A DNA stretch of 64,000 bases, taken from positions 1 through 64,000 of the forward strand of contig JAFVHP010000048.1 in assembly GCA_017474455.1 (NCBI GenBank). The letters are read 5' to 3'. The translations under genes were made by a program, and so were the position numbers. This DNA comes from Lachnospiraceae bacterium (GTDB taxonomy: Bacteria > Bacillota > Clostridia > Lachnospirales > Lachnospiraceae). The notes beneath the pieces are model-generated. The model did no database searches. It saw nothing but the letters and a program-made list of their open reading frames with translations, and had not been told where the DNA came from. The stretch's first letter is position 1, and every line of letters starts with the position of its first letter. Positions 17,957 to 26,424 of this stretch are shown here, one piece after another.

Positions 17957-18829
17957 ATGAGTACTTCTCAGAAACCCGGTATCCACCGCGGCGTCAGCAC
18001 TTATTGCTGGTATCCGCTCTACAATGTCAACATGACCCTTGAAGACAGCTTCGAGATCATGAAGGACATGGGCGCCCACGGCCTTGAGATCCTGGCTGAC
18101 GGCATCATTGAGGGTTATCCCTATCCCAGCAAGGAATGGCTGAACAAATGGTTCTCCCTCTGCGACCGCTACGAGATCGTTCCCGTAGAATACGGCCACT
18201 GGGTAGAATCCAAACTGTACCGCGGACGCGAACTGAATGTGGAAGAATCCCTTGAACAGCTGATCCATGACATCAAGCTGGCTTCCTATATGGGATTCAC
18301 CTGCATGCGCACCAAACTCGGCGTTATCGACGACAAGCTGACCCCCACCAAGATCTGGAGGGATTTTATCCGCAGGGCGCTTCCCTATGCGGAAAAGTAC
18401 AATGTTGTCATGCAGCCCGAGATCCACTGGCCTACAAGGCTCACTGACCAGATGATCCTCGACTATGTGGAATTCATCGAAAAGGAGCAGACACAGTATT
18501 TCGGATTCAATATCGACTTCGGCGTATTCACGACAGACGCCACCGGCATGGGCATGCCTCCGGGAATGGAACTCAATCCTTCCAAGCCCGAGGATATCAT
18601 CCCGCTCCTGCCTTATGTACACTGCTGCCATGCGAAGTATTACAACATGGACGAGAACTTTGAGGAAACGACGATCCCTTATCGCGAGGTTGTTCAGATC
18701 ATGAAGGATCATAACTGGAACGGTTATCTCCTTTCGGAATATGAAGGCCCTCATAAAGAAGATTACAACCACTGCATGACGCAGGTTAAGCGTCATCATG
18801 TCATGCTCAAGCGCATTCTGGGCGAGTGA
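17957..18829 (+). CDS. C-glycoside deglycosidase alpha-subunit-like protein (sugar phosphate isomerase/epimerase fold), copy 1
   Basis: 290 residues. An AP-endonuclease-2/xylose-isomerase-like TIM barrel. Probable metal ligands are E155 (MQPEIH), D187 (NIDFGVF), H222 or H225 (VHCCHAKYY) and E261 or E263 (LSEYEG). In known C-glycoside deglycosidases (DfgAB of Eubacterium cellulosolvens, DgpBC of a gut isolate) the catalytic alpha subunit is of this family and is encoded next to a small DUF6379 beta subunit. The same pairing occurs here, with the beta gene 20 bp downstream. The enzyme would cleave the C-C bond of a 3-oxo-glucosyl compound. The oxidoreductase that makes the 3-oxo sugar is not in this locus. 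A plain sugar isomerase remains an alternative. Confidence 0.75.
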   Translation: MSTSQKPGIHRGVSTYCWYPLYNVNMTLEDSFEIMKDMGAHGLEILADGIIEGYPYPSKEWLNKWFSLCDRYEIVPVEYGHWVESKLYRGRELNVEESLEQLIHDIKLASYMGFTCMRTKLGVIDDKLTPTKIWRDFIRRALPYAEKYNVVMQPEIHWPTRLTDQMILDYVEFIEKEQTQYFGFNIDFGVFTTDATGMGMPPGMELNPSKPEDIIPLLPYVHCCHAKYYNMDENFEETTIPYREVVQIMKDHNWNGYLLSEYEGPHKEDYNHCMTQVKRHHVMLKRILGE

Positions 18830-18849
18830 GCTACGGGAGGTAAAAAGAT

Positions 18850-19290
18850 ATGTTAGAGTATGAAGGCGTACAGTATAAGGGTTTCCGCAATATCTATAAC
18901 GAAGAGGGCGAAGCGACAGGTTTCCAGGTCGGTATCCGTATGATCGGCTACAGAGGCGCCTGGCTGTCCGAGTTCAGGTTCGGGTATATTGAAGTGGATG
19001 GCGAAAAATTCCTTGCGGACCGCTGCACATTCGTCGTCAGCGGAGTAGAGTATACCTATGAGGAAACATTCAACCTCGGCCGCGTCAAATGGCCGCTGAA
19101 CGAAGCCATGATCGTCCGCGTACAGAAGCCCGGCGGGCTCGCACAGGGCAGTCATACCGTTTCAGCGCTGTATGGCCAGGTGGCATCCTATGTGCCTTTC
19201 GGTTCAGGTGAGCTGGATATCAACCAGAAACCCGGCGGACACGGCCATTCCGAAAGCTTCGGCTATACACGTGAGATGATCATCGTCTGA
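18850..19290 (+). CDS. DUF6379, C-glycoside deglycosidase beta-subunit-like protein, copy 1
   Basis: 146 residues with no signal peptide or membrane segment and a beta-rich look: VQYKGFRNIYNEEGEATGFQ, GIRMIGYRGAWLSEFRFGY, then GVEYTYEE and a TREMIIV end. The opening and the closing MIIV are shared with the second copy. In characterised C-glycoside deglycosidases the DUF6379 subunit is the partner of the isomerase-fold subunit. The GGGAGG ribosome site is 10 nt upstream. Function is inferred from family and pairing. Confidence 0.72.
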   Translation: MLEYEGVQYKGFRNIYNEEGEATGFQVGIRMIGYRGAWLSEFRFGYIEVDGEKFLADRCTFVVSGVEYTYEETFNLGRVKWPLNEAMIVRVQKPGGLAQGSHTVSALYGQVASYVPFGSGELDINQKPGGHGHSESFGYTREMIIV

Positions 19291-19317
19291 TAAACAGTGA
19301 AAGGGGGAATAAAAACA

Positions 19318-20190
19318 ATGAGCGAAGAAAGAAAAGTGCCTAAGCGCGGTATATCGACGTACTGCTTTTATCCGCAGCTGGGCGTAAACATGGACCTTGA
19401 GGACATATTCATGCACATGCAGGATATGGGCGCGACAGGTCTTGAGATCCTGGCGGACGGGATCATTCCGGGATATCCTTATCCTTCGGAAGAATGGCTG
19501 AATAAGTGGTTCGGCCTGATCAAAAAGTATGATATCGTTCCCGTGGAGTACGGCCACTGGGTAGAATCCAGACTGTATCCCGGACAGAGGGAAGCAAGCC
19601 TTGAGGAGTCCCTGGAACAGCTGATCCGCGATATCAAGCTGGCGCATTATCTCGGCTTCACATGCATGAGGACCAAGCTCGGCGTTATTTCCGAGACACT
19701 GGATCCCGTCTCCAACTGGAGAGAGATCATCCATGAAGCCCTTCCTTACGCGGAAGCGTTCAACGTCGTCATGCAGCCCGAGATCCACGCACCGACCAAG
19801 CTGACAGACAGAATGGTCAACGATTATGTTGAGTTCATCGAGAAGGAAAACACAAAATACTTCGGCTTCAACATCGACTTCGGCGTATTCCAGAACAAGC
19901 CCGTTCCGGAGATGGCCCGCTTCTTCAGGGAAGACAGAGTCTCCAAGCCCGAAGATATCATTCCGCTTCTTCCTTACGTACACTGCTGCCATGCGAAGTA
20001 TTACAACATGAGCGCTGATTTCGAGGAGACCACGATCCCTTACCGTGAGGTGATCCAGATTATGATCGAGCATGGCTGGGACGGCTATCTTCTTTCCGAA
20101 TATGAAGGCCCTCATAAGGAAGATATCAACCACTGCATCGAGCAGGTCAGAAGGCACCATGTGTTCATGAAGAAGATCCTCGGACAGTAA
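19318..20190 (+). CDS. C-glycoside deglycosidase alpha-subunit-like protein (sugar phosphate isomerase/epimerase fold), copy 2
   Basis: 290 residues, the same length as copy 1 and clearly homologous along its whole length (shared EILADGII, YPYPS, EWLNKWF, PVEYGHWVES, YEGPHKED). All candidate metal ligands are kept: MQPEIH, NIDFGVF, VHCCHAKYY, LSEYEG. The start at 19318 follows an AGGGGG ribosome site; the longer form from 19297 reads through it. Differences concentrate in the loop after NIDFGVF (TTDATGMGMPPG in copy 1, QNKPVPEMARFF here), which may alter substrate choice. The second beta gene follows after 24 bp. Confidence 0.75.
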   Translation: MSEERKVPKRGISTYCFYPQLGVNMDLEDIFMHMQDMGATGLEILADGIIPGYPYPSEEWLNKWFGLIKKYDIVPVEYGHWVESRLYPGQREASLEESLEQLIRDIKLAHYLGFTCMRTKLGVISETLDPVSNWREIIHEALPYAEAFNVVMQPEIHAPTKLTDRMVNDYVEFIEKENTKYFGFNIDFGVFQNKPVPEMARFFREDRVSKPEDIIPLLPYVHCCHAKYYNMSADFEETTIPYREVIQIMIEHGWDGYLLSEYEGPHKEDINHCIEQVRRHHVFMKKILGQ

Positions 20191-20214
20191 TAAAAGGAAA
20201 GGAGAAAAACAGCC

Positions 20215-20655
20215 ATGATGGAAATCGAGGCCCTTCAGTATAAGGGATTTCGTAATCTTAAAGATGAAAACGGCGATATCTGCGGCTTCCAGGTAGGTAT
20301 CCGCTTTGTCGCATACCGCGGACCCTGGCTTTCCCAGTTCCGTTTCGCCTATGTCAAGGTCGATGACGTCGAGTACGGCCCTGACGTATGCACATTCTTT
20401 GTAAACGGCGTCGAGTATACTTACGCGGAGATGTTAAAGCCCGAAAACTGGCGCGTCAAAGTCCAGATGCAGGCACCTATCTACATCCATGTTAAGAAGG
20501 AAGGCGGACTTGCCATGGGCTGCCACCGTGTATCCGTCAAGTTCTCCGAGATCGCATCGTATATCCCCGAGAGGATGGACGACATCAACAGCGAGATGTT
20601 CGAGATGATGCACGGCAACGATCCCGCGTACAACCGCGATATGATCATTGTCTGA
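20215..20655 (+). CDS. DUF6379, C-glycoside deglycosidase beta-subunit-like protein, copy 2
   Basis: 146 residues, homologous to copy 1 (LQYKGFRN, GFQVGIR, YRGPWLSQFRF, NGVEYTYAE, closing NRDMIIV). The middle and C-terminal third (HVKKEGGLAMGCHRVSVKF, MFEMMHGND) diverge from copy 1, so each beta is probably matched to its own alpha. A GGAAAGGAG ribosome site lies upstream. It is the last gene of the operon before a strong terminator. The function is inferred. Confidence 0.72.
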   Translation: MMEIEALQYKGFRNLKDENGDICGFQVGIRFVAYRGPWLSQFRFAYVKVDDVEYGPDVCTFFVNGVEYTYAEMLKPENWRVKVQMQAPIYIHVKKEGGLAMGCHRVSVKFSEIASYIPERMDDINSEMFEMMHGNDPAYNRDMIIV

Positions 20656-20694
20656 TCAAAAAGGATACATTCAGATAATAATAGTCTGAACCGG

Positions 20695-20736
20695 TACTGC
20701 CGGCACGGAGCTGCACTCCTGCCGGCAGTATTTTTT
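20695..20736 (+). terminator. Intrinsic terminator of the deglycosidase-like operon
   Basis: Perfect 11-bp stem TACTGCCGGCA/TGCCGGCAGTA with a 14-nt loop, followed by TTTTTT. Confidence 0.9.
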
Positions 20737-20755
20737 GTGTTATGATAATGCAGTA

Positions 20756-22084
20756 ATGGAAAAGACCATATTTCACATTGATGTCAATTCGGCATTCCTT
20801 TCCTGGTCTGCGGTCAAACGGCTCAAGGAAGATCCGGCTGCCCAGGATATACGGCTTATCCCTTCGATCGTGGGCGGCGACGTGAAAACGCGGCACGGCA
20901 TCGTCACCGCGAAATCCATCCCTGCTAAAAAATACGGCATAAAGACCGGGGAACCGGTGGTCAAGGCGCTGCAGAAATGTCCGGAACTGGTCATCGTCCG
21001 CTCGGATTTCGATACTTACCGGGAATACTCGGCAGCTTTCATCGCCATACTCAGGAAGTATTCGCCAAAGGTGGAACAGGCTTCCATCGATGAAGCTTTC
21101 CTGGATATGACCGAAGTCCTCGCAGACTTCCCCGACACGCGCCCCATGGCCCAAAAGACCGCGGGACAGATCAGGGAAGAGATCAGCCGGACCCTCGGGT
21201 TTACCGTGAATGTCGGGATATCGACCAACAAGCTGCTGGCCAAGATGGCAAGCGATTTTGCCAAGCCGGACAGGACGCATACACTTTACCCGGAAGAGAT
21301 CCCGGAGAAGATGTGGCCTCTGCCGATCGGAGATCTGTACGGCTGCGGGGCAAAAACGGCCGATAAACTCCGGACGCTGGGCGTCCTGACGATCGGCGAC
21401 GCCGCGGCGCTGCCGGAAGATGTCCTCAGGTCATATCTGGGCGAGAAAGCAGGGGAGTATATATCCTTAAGTTCAAGGGGGATCGGTTCCGATGCCGTCC
21501 ATACTGACAGGGATGATGCGAAGAGCTACTCCAATGAGGTCACGACCCCGTATGACATAACCGATGAAAACTACGACGACGAGATGCCGCCGCTGCTTTT
21601 GAAGCTGTGTGAAAAGGTTTCCGGCAGGATGAAACGGGACGGCGTGTACGCAGGTACGCTCAGTGTGATCGTAAAGACCGACGATTTCCACAGGCGCTCC
21701 ATGCAGCAGAAGCTGACAGACGTATCGAATGATCCGGATATCTTTTATACCGCGGCCCTTTCGCTGATGGAAAAACTGCTGCGGGGAGAAGACGGACTGT
21801 TTGCGGCGGGAACGGGCGGCGTCAGGCTGGTCGGCATCGGCGCTTCGGACCTGGACAAGGGCGCGTACAGACAGCTGACTCTGACAGATATCATAAATAA
21901 AGCCGAAGGTCTAAAGACCGCAGAAGCCGGCCGGCCTGACGAGACATGCCCGGACGAAGAAGCGGATGCATCCGGAGAGCCGGACGATCAGCGGACCCGG
22001 ACCCTGGCCGAAATGCTGCAGGGCCTTCAGGAGAGATTCGGCAGTAAAATTGTACAAAAAGGACCGGAAAATTTATTACATTAA
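20756..22084 (+). CDS. dinB: DNA polymerase IV (Y family, DinB)
   Basis: 442 residues from the ATG at 20756 (MEKTIFHIDVNSAFLSW). An upstream in-frame ATG (20735) lies inside the terminator T-run and is unlikely. The palm aspartate is D9. F14 aligns with the steric-gate Phe that excludes ribonucleotides. The second acidic pair is in ASIDEAFLDM. The finger, thumb (TVNVGISTNKLLAKMASDFAKPD) and little-finger regions follow in the usual order. It performs error-prone translesion synthesis. The acidic C-terminal tail (about 395-430) is variable in this family. It is monocistronic. A LexA box is not obvious. Confidence 0.9.
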   Translation: MEKTIFHIDVNSAFLSWSAVKRLKEDPAAQDIRLIPSIVGGDVKTRHGIVTAKSIPAKKYGIKTGEPVVKALQKCPELVIVRSDFDTYREYSAAFIAILRKYSPKVEQASIDEAFLDMTEVLADFPDTRPMAQKTAGQIREEISRTLGFTVNVGISTNKLLAKMASDFAKPDRTHTLYPEEIPEKMWPLPIGDLYGCGAKTADKLRTLGVLTIGDAAALPEDVLRSYLGEKAGEYISLSSRGIGSDAVHTDRDDAKSYSNEVTTPYDITDENYDDEMPPLLLKLCEKVSGRMKRDGVYAGTLSVIVKTDDFHRRSMQQKLTDVSNDPDIFYTAALSLMEKLLRGEDGLFAAGTGGVRLVGIGASDLDKGAYRQLTLTDIINKAEGLKTAEAGRPDETCPDEEADASGEPDDQRTRTLAEMLQGLQERFGSKIVQKGPENLLH

Positions 22085-22099
22085 ATTGACATAGTAAAA

Positions 22100-22128
22100 T
22101 TGACAGAGACAGACTCAGATTATACAAT
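22100..22128 (+). promoter_or_regulatory. Promoter of the opp operon
   Basis: TTGACA at 22100-22105, a 17-bp spacer, then TACAAT at 22123-22128. A second TTGACA at 22086-22091 lacks a well-spaced partner. Confidence 0.7.
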
Positions 22129-22146
22129 CTATTGAGGCTGCGCTTT

Positions 22147-22182
22147 AAAAGATGCATTGGTGTAATGTTCGTGCATCTTTTT
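22147..22182 (+). terminator. Leader terminator/attenuator ahead of opp
   Basis: Stem AAAGATGCA/TGCATCTTT with a T-run. It lies about 12 nt after the expected transcription start and 98 bp before oppB, so full-length transcription needs read-through. No start codon with a ribosome site for a leader peptide is evident. The rest of the leader is unremarkable. Confidence 0.65.
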
Positions 22183-22279
22183 ATTTTCCGGCTGCAGGGT
22201 GCTGCGGCAGGCGCCGGCACGGCAAAGGACGCGCAGCCGGATCAACGGATCAATACAATAACAGGACCGGGATAACAAA

Positions 22280-23191
22280 ATGACAAAGTATATTATCAAA
22301 CGAATACTTCTGGCTGTTCTGACGGTATTCATCATTGCAGCCATCACATTTTTCCTGATGCACGCAGTCCCCGGCGGACCGTTCAACAGGGAAAAAGCCC
22401 TTTCCGAGGCTACCGTTAAGGCACTGAACGAACGATATGGCCTCGACAAACCGCTGGTCAGCCAGTTCTTCCTGTATCTGAAAGGGATCCTGAAAGGCGA
22501 TTTCGGCGTCAGCCTCAAGAACGGGAGAGAGATATCCGCCATCTTTAAGGAATCTTTCCCTATCTCCTGCAAGCTCGGTCTGATGGCGATCGCGGTCGCC
22601 CTGCTGATCGGCACGGTGCTGGGCAGTATAGCGGCGCTCATGCGCAACAAGCTTCCGGACAGGATCATTATCTTCCTGACGACGCTGCTTACATCCATTC
22701 CGAGCTTCATCCTGGCGACATTCCTGCTGCTGATCTTCTGTATCCTGCTGGGATGGGTGCCCGTATGGAGCGCCAATTCCAATAACTATGTCCTGCCCGT
22801 CTGCGCCCTCGCGGCGTATCCGATGGCCTATACGACGCGTCTGGCCAAGAGCAGCATGCTGGATGCGCTGGGACAGGATTATATCCGCACGGCCAGGGCC
22901 AAGGGTGTAAAGAAGTTCATGATCATCTTCAAGCACGCGCTCCGGAATTCGCTGATCCCCGTCATCACGTACGCGGGGCCCCAGATCGCCTATATCATCA
23001 CCGGTTCGATGGTCATCGAACATGTCTTTACGATCGGCGGCATCGGCAGCAAATTTGTCAGCGCCATCGGCAACAGAGACTATACCCTGATCATGGCTAC
23101 GACGATCTTTCTGGCGGTATTGATGGTCGCCGCCACCCTGATCTGTGATATTGTTTACAAGCTCGTTGATCCCAGGATCAAATTCGACTGA
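22280..23191 (+). CDS. oppB: Peptide ABC transporter permease, OppB/DppB-like
   Basis: 303 residues. The N-terminal helix (IIKRILLAVLTVFIIAAITF) is followed by a periplasmic loop with the family motif GLDKPLVSQFFLYLKGIL. Five further helices and the EAA loop (DYIRTARAKGVKKFMIIFKH) complete the layout typical of OppB/DppB. First of five opp genes; OppC follows after 9 bp. The substrate class is oligopeptides or a related compound. The ribosome site is weak. Confidence 0.9.
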   Translation: MTKYIIKRILLAVLTVFIIAAITFFLMHAVPGGPFNREKALSEATVKALNERYGLDKPLVSQFFLYLKGILKGDFGVSLKNGREISAIFKESFPISCKLGLMAIAVALLIGTVLGSIAALMRNKLPDRIIIFLTTLLTSIPSFILATFLLLIFCILLGWVPVWSANSNNYVLPVCALAAYPMAYTTRLAKSSMLDALGQDYIRTARAKGVKKFMIIFKHALRNSLIPVITYAGPQIAYIITGSMVIEHVFTIGGIGSKFVSAIGNRDYTLIMATTIFLAVLMVAATLICDIVYKLVDPRIKFD

Positions 23192-23200
23192 AGGAGCATT

Positions 23201-24277
23201 ATGGAAAAATACGATCCTAACCAGACACCTAAAAAAAGACCTCTGAGCCTGCAGCTGGACGTGTCCGCGTTTGAGAAGGCTACGGAGGAAGAGAAGAAAC
23301 AGCAGGATGTCATGAGCGAGTCCACCACATTCTTAAAGGATGGACTGAAAAGACTCAGAAGGAACAAGCTTTCCATGTTCGGCATCATCGTGCTCATATT
23401 GGTCCTTCTCAGCATAACGGTCGCGCCTTCGATCGTGCCGTACGGCTATGAAGAGATCCTGTCAGTCGAAGGCAAGCGCGACAAGGGCGCCAAGAACCTC
23501 AAACCCTTCACGTACAGCAAGGCAGAGCAGAATTATATAAAGAAAGGCGGGGAGAGGTTCCCTCATATCTTCGGTACGGACGAACAGTGCCGGGATTACT
23601 TTATCCGAGTGATCTACGGTACGAGGGTATCTTTGACCGTCGGTTTCTTTGCCAGCATCATCGTGCTTATCATCGGTATGATCTACGGCAGTATATCCGG
23701 GTATGCCGGAGGGCGGGTCGATATGATCATGATGCGTATCGTGGATATCATCTATTCGCTGCCGGATATGCTGATGGTCATTCTGCTCTCGGTCGTACTG
23801 GGCAGCAGGATATCCCTGCCGAAGACTTCGTTCCTTGGCAAGATGGGACCCAACATGCTCTCGCTGTTCATCGTGTTCGGTCTGCTTTACTGGGTAGGCA
23901 TGGCCCGTCTTATCCGCGGACAGATCCTTTCCATCAAGGAAAACGACTATGTACTTGCGGCAAAGGCGACAGGGTCGTCCTCGGGCCGGATCATCCGCAG
24001 GCATATCCTTCCCAACTGCCTGTCCGTAATCATCGTTTCGACGGCGCTGCAGATCCCTTCCGCGATCTTTACGGAGAGCTATCTGTCCTTCATAGGACTG
24101 GGCGTGCAGGCACCGATGCCTTCCCTGGGTTCCCTTGCGAACGCGGCCAGGGGCGGCCTGCAGACCTATCCCTACAAGCTCGTTTTCCCGGCAGCAATGA
24201 TCTGCCTGATCGTACTCAGCCTGAACCTTCTGGGCGACGGCTTAAGAGACGCTTTTGATCCGAAGCTCAGGAGATAA
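23201..24277 (+). CDS. oppC: Peptide ABC transporter permease, OppC-like
   Basis: 358 residues. A long cytoplasmic N terminus (about 60 residues) precedes the OppC N-domain helix (MFGIIVLILVLLSITVAPSI). A periplasmic part with HIFGTDEQCRDYF, four to five more helices and the EAA loop (NDYVLAAKATGSSSGRIIRR) follow. AAGGAGC ribosome site. It pairs with OppB as the translocation channel. Confidence 0.9.
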   Translation: MEKYDPNQTPKKRPLSLQLDVSAFEKATEEEKKQQDVMSESTTFLKDGLKRLRRNKLSMFGIIVLILVLLSITVAPSIVPYGYEEILSVEGKRDKGAKNLKPFTYSKAEQNYIKKGGERFPHIFGTDEQCRDYFIRVIYGTRVSLTVGFFASIIVLIIGMIYGSISGYAGGRVDMIMMRIVDIIYSLPDMLMVILLSVVLGSRISLPKTSFLGKMGPNMLSLFIVFGLLYWVGMARLIRGQILSIKENDYVLAAKATGSSSGRIIRRHILPNCLSVIIVSTALQIPSAIFTESYLSFIGLGVQAPMPSLGSLANAARGGLQTYPYKLVFPAAMICLIVLSLNLLGDGLRDAFDPKLRR

Positions 24278-24283
24278 CATATT

Positions 24284-25342
24284 ATGGGTGAGTATGAACA
24301 TTTATTAAGTGTGCAGGACCTGCATACCACATTTACAACAGACAACGGCGAAGTCCAGGCGGTAAACGGCGTTTCGTTCAATCTGGACGAGCGCAAAGTC
24401 CTCGGCATCGTCGGCGAGTCGGGCTCCGGAAAATCCGTCACGGCCTATTCCATTATGCAGATCCTGGCAGAGAACGGCAGGATCTCCGGGGGCAGGATCC
24501 TCTTCAAGGGAGAAGACATCTCCAAGTGGGACGAAAAGCAGATGTCCGGTTTCCGCGGGAAGAGCTGCTCCATCATTTTCCAGGACCCCATGACGAGCCT
24601 GAATCCTGTCTTTTCCGTGGGCAACCAGCTGATGGAAGCCATCCGGCTCCATACGGACAAGAAGGGGCAGGAAGCCAGGGACAGGGCCATCGAGATGCTT
24701 AAGCTCGTCGGCATCAATGAACCGGAAAAGCGCCTGAAACAGTATCCTTTCGAACTGTCTGGCGGTATGCGCCAGAGAGTCATGATCGCCATGGCGCTTG
24801 CCTGCGAACCGGATATACTGATCGCAGATGAACCGACCACAGCGCTGGATGTTACGATCCAGGCACAGATCCTGGAACTGATGCTGGATATCCAGAAGAA
24901 ACTGGGCATGGCGATCATAATGGTCACACATGACCTGGGCGTGATCGCGGAGATGTGCGACGAGATCATCGTCATGTACGGCGGCCGCGTGTGTGAACGC
25001 GGTACGGCGGACGAGATATTCTATAATCCGAAACATGAATATACAAAGGGGCTGCTGCACAGCATCCCGAGTTTGGACGGATCCAAGGGAAGACTCCAGT
25101 CTATCGAAGGCACGCCCATCAATATGCTGAATATGCCCAATGGCTGCGCGTTCTGCCCCCGGTGCAAAGAAGCCATGAAGATCTGCCTGGAGGCGCTGCC
25201 GCCTGAGCAGCAGATCAATGATTTCCATAAGGCTTCCTGCTGGATCAACGTCAGGGACGGACATTATCCGCTGACCGAAGAGGAGATAGCGGCCGGCGGC
25301 TATACAGAAAAAGAGATCGAGGAGGTGGTATCGCATGGCTGA
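24284..25342 (+). CDS. oppD: Peptide ABC transporter ATPase, OppD-like
   Basis: 352 residues. Walker [10 protein letters not shown] loop [12 protein letters not shown], signature LSGGMRQRV, Walker [13 protein letters not shown] and the H loop THD are all present. The C-terminal oligopeptide-transporter extension has three Cys ([14 protein letters not shown]) that in homologues can hold an iron-sulfur cluster. It powers the importer with OppF, whose start overlaps its end by 8 nt. Confidence 0.92.
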   Translation: MGEYEHLLSVQDLHTTFTTDNGEVQAVNGVSFNLDERKVLGIVGESGSGKSVTAYSIMQILAENGRISGGRILFKGEDISKWDEKQMSGFRGKSCSIIFQDPMTSLNPVFSVGNQLMEAIRLHTDKKGQEARDRAIEMLKLVGINEPEKRLKQYPFELSGGMRQRVMIAMALACEPDILIADEPTTALDVTIQAQILELMLDIQKKLGMAIIMVTHDLGVIAEMCDEIIVMYGGRVCERGTADEIFYNPKHEYTKGLLHSIPSLDGSKGRLQSIEGTPINMLNMPNGCAFCPRCKEAMKICLEALPPEQQINDFHKASCWINVRDGHYPLTEEEIAAGGYTEKEIEEVVSHG

Positions 25343-26294
25343 GCATCTGTTGGAAGTCGAGCACCTCAAACAGTATTTCCCGGTCCGTGAAGGGCTTTTC
25401 GGTTCAAAGCCGCTGAAGGCTGTGGACGACGTTTCCTTTACGATCGACCAGGGTGAAACACTCGGGCTCGTCGGCGAGTCGGGCTGCGGCAAGACGACGG
25501 TCGGCAGGAGCATACTCAGGCTCTATGTGCCGACGGAAGGCACCGTGCGTTTCGAAGGGGAAGAGATCACAGCAAAGAACATACATAATCTGCGCAAAAA
25601 GATGCAGATGGTGTTCCAGGATCCCTATTCATCCTTAAATCCCCGCATGACGGTCGAAGATATCATCGGCGAGCCGCTGGACGTGCATAAAATGTATTCC
25701 GGCAAAAAGGAAAGGCGTGAAAAGATCCTTTACCTGATGGACCTGGTCGGGCTCAATGCCGAGCATGCCACCCGTTATGCCCATGAGTTCTCGGGCGGTC
25801 AGAGACAGCGTATCGGCATTGCCAGGGCACTGGCCGTAGATCCGAAGTTCATCGTCTGCGACGAGCCTGTCAGCGCTCTTGATGTCTCGATCCAGGCACA
25901 GGTCATCAATATGTTCGAAGACCTGCAGGAGAAACTGGGCGTGGCCTATCTGTTCATCGCGCATGATCTGCTGGTGGTACGGCATATCTCCAAAAACATC
26001 GCGGTCATGTACCTTGGCCATATGGTGGAGACCGCCGAGGCGAATGAACTGATGGACCATCCGATCCATCCTTATACGGAATCACTGCTTTCCGCAGTCC
26101 CGATCCCGGATCCGAAGATCGCCAGGCAGAAACACCGCATCATGCTGGAAGGAGATGTACCCAGCCCGCTGCACATGCCTTCAGGGTGCCCTTTCCGCAC
26201 CAGGTGCAGATATGCCACGGAAAAGTGTGCACAGGCAGTTCCGGAGCTGACCGACAGGGGCGGCGGACATATGGTTGCCTGCTGGAACAAGTGA
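25335..26294 (+). CDS. oppF: Peptide ABC transporter ATPase, OppF-like
   Basis: 319 residues. Walker [11 protein letters not shown] loop [12 protein letters not shown], signature FSGGQRQRI, Walker [13 protein letters not shown] and AHDL. The C-terminal tail with [14 protein letters not shown] matches OppF/DppF. It overlaps oppD by 8 nt, with GGAGGTGG just upstream. The binding-protein gene follows after 130 bp. Confidence 0.92.
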   Translation: MAEHLLEVEHLKQYFPVREGLFGSKPLKAVDDVSFTIDQGETLGLVGESGCGKTTVGRSILRLYVPTEGTVRFEGEEITAKNIHNLRKKMQMVFQDPYSSLNPRMTVEDIIGEPLDVHKMYSGKKERREKILYLMDLVGLNAEHATRYAHEFSGGQRQRIGIARALAVDPKFIVCDEPVSALDVSIQAQVINMFEDLQEKLGVAYLFIAHDLLVVRHISKNIAVMYLGHMVETAEANELMDHPIHPYTESLLSAVPIPDPKIARQKHRIMLEGDVPSPLHMPSGCPFRTRCRYATEKCAQAVPELTDRGGGHMVACWNK

Positions 26295-26424
26295 TCTTAT
26301 AATTAAACATTATCGTTCTTTATACCAGCTGCGCGGAAAGTCCGAACCATCCGTCAGCCGGCATACCGGCAGCCGGTTTTAAAGATAAAACAGTTAACGT
26401 AACTAATAACAAGGAGGAGTAACT

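Noticed and set aside
20735-20755. Upstream start of DinB
   Set aside because: The ATG lies in the T-run of the preceding terminator; homology starts at 20756.
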